From the NCBI GenBank assembly GCA_002425185.1, contig DILT01000020.1, positions 1-64,000 on the forward strand: DNA of 64,000 bases, given 5' to 3'. Source of the DNA: Flammeovirgaceae bacterium UBA5585 (GTDB taxonomy: Bacteria > Bacteroidota > Bacteroidia > Cytophagales > Cyclobacteriaceae). The position numbers and the translations under genes were made by a program. Below are positions 60,046 to 64,000 of the stretch, one piece after another. The notes beneath the pieces were generated by a model. It was given only the letters and a program-made list of their open reading frames with translations. It was not told the origin of the DNA and ran no database searches. Position 1 is the first letter of the stretch, and the number at the start of each line of letters is the position of its first letter.

Positions 60046-61104
60046 TTAGTCCTTTACTCGGTTTACCGCCAGCATACCCAGCATCCAATTGGGCAGTGGT
60101 TTTTCCATAGGTCTGTTTTTGATATCAAGGAACCAACCCAGTTTTTCCACAATTGGAATTTTATGGGTTTCAACAAACTCAATGAGCGTTCCGTCCCGGT
60201 CTTCGATATAGGAGAAATGTCCTGCCGCTTTACCCATATCGAAAGAATTACTGCTGTCCACCGTAAATGAATTGCCGGCCTCTGCACAACGCTTGCCCAG
60301 GTTTTTCATACCGCGTATATCGAAGCAAACATGGATAAATCCAAGATCACCCCAATTCCGGCTTTCGTAGATTTTTGTGGGTTTGCGGTCTTTCACCTCC
60401 ACAAGTTCTATCTCAGTAGAGCCTAATAAATTACCAAATGCGCCTTTGCAAGGGGCATGCGCTTTCAGTAGTACCCTTCTGAAAGACGATTCACCTCCCT
60501 GAACACCCTTCAGGTCATCAAATTTTCCGGTAACATCATAGGCTACGCTGTTGTGTCCCAGAATATTTTTGTACAGCCCCACAGATTGATCCATATCCGA
60601 TACACCAATGGTTACTCCGGAAACCCCGCCATTCGGAAAAGACTTACGTTTAAACCAACTGCCGCTTTCTATTACTTCAAAAATATTCGCGTAAGGATCG
60701 GCCACATAAAAATGCATCCTACCCTCCGGTGATTTGGAAGGCTCCGTGAGCACCTGAACATTTTTTGATTTTAAAAAATCATATGCCTTTTCAACATTAC
60801 TGGATTTCAACTTTACGGCATACACTCCGGTATCGCCTAACTGCGGAATAAATGATGCGGCCTGTGGTTCCTTGGATGTATACTGCCAGATTTCAAAACC
60901 ACCCCCACCCTGCAGGTTCATGGCTAATATGGCGTACCGGCTTTCCGCTATCCCCGATGTATAGCGTGTCATTAATGATGCCTGTGCCGAATCTTTAAAA
61001 ATAGGCACATCAAATCCAAAATGCTTCCGGTACCAGGCCCACGCTTCATTGGCATCTTTAACACCAATTCCAACCTGTTGAATTCCACTTACAATATAAT
61101 CCAT
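60046..61104 (-). CDS. Two-domain VOC (glyoxalase/4-HPPD-like) protein
   Basis: 352 residues with two VOC repeats: the first about 5-150 ('GIQQVGIGVKDANEAWAWYRKHFGFD' to 'FYVADPYANIFEVIE'), the second about 165-320 ('GVTIGVSDMDQSVGLYKNILG' to 'YIEDRDGTLIEFVETHKIP'). Metal-ligand-type His and Glu are present in the second half ('FIHVCFDI', 'IEFVE'). Structure and length are like extradiol dioxygenases or 4-hydroxyphenylpyruvate dioxygenase, but the usual C-terminal helix of the latter is not clear. The substrate is unknown. Convergent with the coiled-coil gene. Confidence 0.7.
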   Translation of the reverse strand: MDYIVSGIQQVGIGVKDANEAWAWYRKHFGFDVPIFKDSAQASLMTRYTSGIAESRYAILAMNLQGGGGFEIWQYTSKEPQAASFIPQLGDTGVYAVKLKSSNVEKAYDFLKSKNVQVLTEPSKSPEGRMHFYVADPYANIFEVIESGSWFKRKSFPNGGVSGVTIGVSDMDQSVGLYKNILGHNSVAYDVTGKFDDLKGVQGGESSFRRVLLKAHAPCKGAFGNLLGSTEIELVEVKDRKPTKIYESRNWGDLGFIHVCFDIRGMKNLGKRCAEAGNSFTVDSSNSFDMGKAAGHFSYIEDRDGTLIEFVETHKIPIVEKLGWFLDIKNRPMEKPLPNWMLGMLAVNRVKD

Positions 61105-61186
61105 GGGGCAAGATAATATATTTTCATTCGATGCTGCGCGACATTTTTTTTAGTGGAAAATACTTAGGCGGAATAGCCCAAAAAGC

Positions 61187-61786
61187 TTAGTCTTTCCGCA
61201 AAATTATTTCATAATTTTTTATCGTGCCGTCCATACTTGCCCGTTGTAATTTACCTCCGGTAAAAAAATATTTATTCCGCTCCCCGTGTACTTCTACTTC
61301 ATAGTAGGCATCCTTTAGAAAGCTAACCGGCACCATTAATCCAAAGCCATCAGCCAAAACCAGGTTAACATTTTTTGGTTCATCAAAGAAAAACCGGAGT
61401 AAATTGAAATCAATATCCTCATTTATTTTTCCTGAATGTTCATACTTATACATCGATGCATTGACAGCATAATGTTTCTTATTCCATATTACTGATGAAC
61501 TAAACTCACCCCTGTTTGACCGTGTTTTGACCGTTGAATAAAGCAGTTTTTCTTCATGGTAAACAGCCGTTTGAATATGGTGTACATGAACCCGTAGCAA
61601 TAACCAAAAGCTAACCTTACTCTCCAGGTAGTAATGCGTTAGGGTATCAACCTTTCTGCGGGTTGCCGTTAGCTCCCCGATTTTGATACCGGCCAGTTCA
61701 ATATCAAATCGCCTCACTTCATCGGTGGCATAGCCGGATAAAGTCAAAAAGATAAGAAGCGCGGGTAAAACGAAGTATCTGGTCAC
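61187..61786 (-). CDS. Exported hypothetical protein
   Basis: About 199 residues from a GTG at 61786, which directly begins a signal peptide ('VTRYFVLPALLIFLTLSGYA'). The frame is open to a GTG at 61843 (218 residues), and a TTG at 61807 is also possible. The mature protein looks all-beta ('FDIELAGIKIGELTATRR', 'YYLESKVSFWLLLRVHVHH') and resembles DUF3108/DUF6134-type periplasmic proteins, but I cannot assign it firmly. It diverges from the ribosomal operon promoter region. Confidence 0.6.
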   Translation of the reverse strand: MTRYFVLPALLIFLTLSGYATDEVRRFDIELAGIKIGELTATRRKVDTLTHYYLESKVSFWLLLRVHVHHIQTAVYHEEKLLYSTVKTRSNRGEFSSSVIWNKKHYAVNASMYKYEHSGKINEDIDFNLLRFFFDEPKNVNLVLADGFGLMVPVSFLKDAYYEVEVHGERNKYFFTGGKLQRASMDGTIKNYEIILRKD

Positions 61787-61890
61787 TGACGGTAAAATAC
61801 CCGACAATATGTAAATTTTAAGCCCAAAATGGCACTTTCTCACCCCAAAAGAACTTTGCAGGCGTATTTTTTCATTTCGGGGCCATTTTC

Positions 61891-61898
61891 TATCTTTG
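61891..61898 (+). promoter_or_regulatory. -7 promoter element of the rpsF-rpsR-rplI operon
   Basis: TATCTTTG matches TAnnTTTG, 30 bases before the rpsF ATG. No TTG at the -33 distance. Confidence 0.5.
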
Positions 61899-61928
61899 CA
61901 CCCTCATTTTAAACACAACTAAACAATT

Positions 61929-62309
61929 ATGAACAATTACGAGACAGTATTCATTTTGAATCCCGTTTTGTCTGAAGAACAGATGAAGGATACTGTCGAA
62001 AAGTTCGTGAATGTGTTAAAGAAAGGCAATGCCCAGATTTTAAACATCGAGCATTGGGGTCTTCGCAAACTGGCATATCCCATCCAGAAAAAGTCGACCG
62101 GTTTCTATAACCTCATCGAATTTTCGGCATCTCCCGAACTGATCAACACGCTCGAAACCGAGTACAGACGCGATGAATCGGTGATGCGCTTTTTGACCAT
62201 CACCCTTGACAAACATGCCCTTACGTACAACGAAAGAAGACGCAAAGGAGAATTCAACAAAAACAACCGTAAACCGGTACGTAAAACTGAGGAGGAGCTT
62301 GCCAAATGA
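61929..62309 (+). CDS. rpsF: 30S ribosomal protein S6
   Basis: 126 residues. 'NNYETVFILNPVLSEEQMKDTVEKF', 'EHWGLRKLAYPIQKKSTGFYNLIEF' and 'TEYRRDESVMRFLTITLDKHALTYNERRR' are the S6 core; a basic/acidic C-terminal tail follows. S6 pairs with S18 on the platform of the 30S subunit. It overlaps rpsR by an ATGA. Confidence 0.97.
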   Translation: MNNYETVFILNPVLSEEQMKDTVEKFVNVLKKGNAQILNIEHWGLRKLAYPIQKKSTGFYNLIEFSASPELINTLETEYRRDESVMRFLTITLDKHALTYNERRRKGEFNKNNRKPVRKTEEELAK

Positions 62310-62557
62310 CATTACAGAACGAACCTATCAAGCGGGTTGAATTAAAACCCAAGTACTGCCGCTTTAAGAAAAACGGCATCAAGTACATCGACTATAAGGA
62401 TCCTGACTTCCTGTTGAAGTTTATTAACGAGCAGGGTAAAATTTTACCCCGCAGGCTTACCGGTACCAGCTGGAAATTTCAGAAGAAAGTTTCGCAAGCT
62501 GTGAAGCGTGCCCGCCATATGGCCATTCTTCCGTACACCGGTGATTCTTTAAAGTAA
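62306..62557 (+). CDS. rpsR: 30S ribosomal protein S18
   Basis: 83 residues. 'KYCRFKKNGIKYIDYKDPDFLLKFINEQGKILPRRLTGTS' and the basic 'KFQKKVSQAVKRARHMAILPY' ending are diagnostic of S18. Starts within the rpsF stop codon; binds S6 and 16S rRNA. Confidence 0.97.
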   Translation: MTLQNEPIKRVELKPKYCRFKKNGIKYIDYKDPDFLLKFINEQGKILPRRLTGTSWKFQKKVSQAVKRARHMAILPYTGDSLK

Positions 62558-62584
62558 TTGTCGAACTGATAAACCGATCCGAAG

Positions 62585-63028
62585 ATGGAAGTAATATTAA
62601 AACAAGATGTACAAGGTCTTGGCTATAAGAATGATACTGTTAAGGTAAAAGCAGGTTACGGACGTAACTTTCTTATACCCAACGGACTTGCTTTAATTGC
62701 CAACGACTCTAACAAGCGTCAGGTAGCGGAGAACATCCGCCAAATGGCCCACAAGGCTGCCAAACTTAAGCAAGACGCAGAAGCGCTTGCCGCAAAAATT
62801 GGTGACTTAACCATTGAACTGAAAACCAAAGCCGGTGAGAGCGGTAAAATTTTTGGTGCCGTTACTGCCGTGCAGGTAGCCGAAATTTTAAAAGGTAAAG
62901 GCTTTGATGTAGACCGTAAAAAAGTTCACTTCAAGGAGCAACCCAAGCAACTCGGAACCTACACTGCAACACTCGACCTTCACAAAGAAGTGAAGCACGA
63001 AATAAAAGTAAATGTTGTAGCGGAATAA
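62585..63028 (+). CDS. rplI: 50S ribosomal protein L9
   Basis: 147 residues. N-terminal rRNA-binding domain 'MEVILKQDVQGLGYKNDTVKVKAGYGRNFLIPNGLA', central helix, and C-terminal domain 'GKIFGAVTAVQVAEILKGKGFDVDRKKV'. Third gene of the operon, 27 bases after rpsR. Confidence 0.98.
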   Translation: MEVILKQDVQGLGYKNDTVKVKAGYGRNFLIPNGLALIANDSNKRQVAENIRQMAHKAAKLKQDAEALAAKIGDLTIELKTKAGESGKIFGAVTAVQVAEILKGKGFDVDRKKVHFKEQPKQLGTYTATLDLHKEVKHEIKVNVVAE

Positions 63029-63049
63029 CTTCGTATACGAACACACAGC

Positions 63050-63087
63050 AAACCCCGTTCTGTTCTCAGCACGGGGTTTTGTTTTTT
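63050..63087 (+). terminator. Intrinsic terminator of the rpsF-rpsR-rplI operon
   Basis: Nine-base stem AAACCCCGT/ACGGGGTTT (63050-63058 and 63071-63079) with a 12-base loop, followed by a T-rich run (63078-63087 including one G). It lies 22 bases after the rplI stop. Confidence 0.8.
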
Positions 63088-63127
63088 ACAGCTATGTTAC
63101 TTTTAGCTGTATCTTTAATTGCTGATT

Positions 63128-64000
63128 ATGCTAAACTTTCGAACCGAATTAACCCCCCTAAAAGCAAACCGTCAAATTGACTTAAAGCATGCTGTACTTA
63201 CAGTAGGTTCCTGCTTCGCGGATACGATCGGGGAAAGGCTGCTCGAAAATAAATTCAAGGTGCTGACCAATCCGTTTGGCACTGCATACAACCCCCACTC
63301 CATACATACCCTGTTGAACAATGCCGTGCATAATCAACTTCCGCCTGAACATACCTTCTTTACGAATAATGAAATTCACCTGAACTATCAATTTCATTCC
63401 GCCCTATCTGCTTTAACTAAAACAGTGCTTGAAAAACAGGTTAAGGAGTTGACCCAACATGTTCACATTTTTTTAAAAGATGCACAGTGGCTTTTCATTA
63501 CTTACGGAACAGCATGGATTTATACCCGCAACGACACGGGTGAGGTTGTGTCAAACTGCCACAAAATGCCCGCTTCGTTATTCACCAAAGCTTTGCTCAC
63601 CCAAAAAAAAATACTGGATTCATTTGCCGAATGTTACACCAAACTAAAAGCGATAAATAATAATATTAATATCATCCTTACGGTTAGCCCGGTGCGACAC
63701 CTCAAAGATACCCTGGAATTAAACAGTGTAAGTAAATCTGTGCTTCGGCTGGCATGCCATACCCTGGCCGAACAATATAAAGATGTGTACTACTTTCCAG
63801 CCTATGAACTTTTACTGGATGATCTGAGGGATTACCGGTTTTACAAGGGTGACCTTATCCACCCTTCCGATGAAGCTGTGCATTATATCTGGGATAAGTT
63901 TTCGGCAACATGGTTTACCCCGAATACCCTTCAGTTTTTAGAAGCCTGGACTAAAATACAAAGTGCATTAAACCATAAAGCGTTTCACCCCACCACCCAG
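63128..64000 (+). CDS. GSCFA-domain protein, 3' end beyond the window
   Basis: 291 codons from the ATG at 63128, open to the window end, so the gene is partial. 'VLTVGSCFADTIGERLLENKF' contains the GSCFA motif that names the family, with 'NPFGTAYNPHSI', 'FITYGTAWIYTR' and 'SPVRHLKD' as further conserved segments. The family is an SGNH-hydrolase-like fold of uncertain function. A weak TATCTTTA (63110-63117) lies 10 bases before the ATG and may serve as its -7 element. Confidence 0.85.
   Translation, partial: MLNFRTELTPLKANRQIDLKHAVLTVGSCFADTIGERLLENKFKVLTNPFGTAYNPHSIHTLLNNAVHNQLPPEHTFFTNNEIHLNYQFHSALSALTKTVLEKQVKELTQHVHIFLKDAQWLFITYGTAWIYTRNDTGEVVSNCHKMPASLFTKALLTQKKILDSFAECYTKLKAINNNINIILTVSPVRHLKDTLELNSVSKSVLRLACHTLAEQYKDVYYFPAYELLLDDLRDYRFYKGDLIHPSDEAVHYIWDKFSATWFTPNTLQFLEAWTKIQSALNHKAFHPTTQ

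Overview
The window is a gene-dense chromosomal segment from a Bacteroidota bacterium, most likely a gliding or soil/sediment Cytophagales (inference). The support is: two PorP/SprF-type outer-membrane proteins paired with huge secreted proteins that end in gliding-motility (type B) type IX secretion domains; a TonB-dependent receptor/DUF4249 pair; a THX ribosomal protein; -7 promoter elements of the Bacteroidota form TAnnTTTG; and the gene order parA-parB-DUF5683-dapB-lepB. No tRNA, rRNA, CRISPR array, insertion sequence or prophage was seen. No stretch over 300 bases lacks a gene; the longest gap (23267-23545) holds the SRP RNA.

Layout. 0-5.7 kb: TonB receptor plus DUF4249 lipoprotein (minus), then a secreted M20 amidohydrolase overlapping a hemolysin-III/PAQR-type membrane protein. 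6.2-8.6 kb: an operon in which an MFS transporter is flanked by two paralogous AhpD-like 'peroxidase-related' genes. 8.6-14.2 kb: an ArsC/Spx-like protein, a DUF885 lipoprotein, an M14 carboxypeptidase-like protein and a PIN-domain toxin-antitoxin pair. 14.2-21.7 kb: a complete trp operon (trpE-G-D-C-F-B-DUF1684-A) preceded by a tryptophan-rich leader peptide and an intrinsic terminator, i.e. a transcription attenuator; its leader begins 3 bases after the gene for ribosomal protein THX. 22-27.5 kb: small housekeeping genes, SRP RNA, fructose-6-phosphate aldolase-like transaldolase, FtsE, an ECF sigma/anti-sigma pair and a CCA-adding enzyme.

27.5-47.4 kb is dominated by two tandem modules, each a secreted PKD-rich protein followed by a PorP/SprF partner. 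The larger protein is about 4620 residues and contains 14 tandem ~94-residue repeats. The two secreted proteins also share an N-terminal module, so they look like paralogues that diverged by repeat expansion. They are probably exported by the type IX system and anchored or displayed through their PorP partners.

47.5-64 kb is a mostly plus-strand housekeeping block: pyrG, yidC, parA-parB, a DUF5683 protein, dapB, signal peptidase I with an extra N-terminal membrane domain, an AAA ATPase with an operator-like repeat region, ung, apaG, a methyltransferase, a coiled-coil membrane protein, a double-VOC dioxygenase-like protein, an uncharacterised exported protein, the rpsF-rpsR-rplI operon, and the start of a GSCFA-domain gene cut off by the window end.

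Small-scale structure beyond genes: imperfect 7-base-period direct repeats sit at or just past the 3' ends of several genes, and several -7 elements lie so close to start codons that leaderless transcripts are plausible. Coordinates and translations were read by eye; family assignments are from motif recognition, without database searches.
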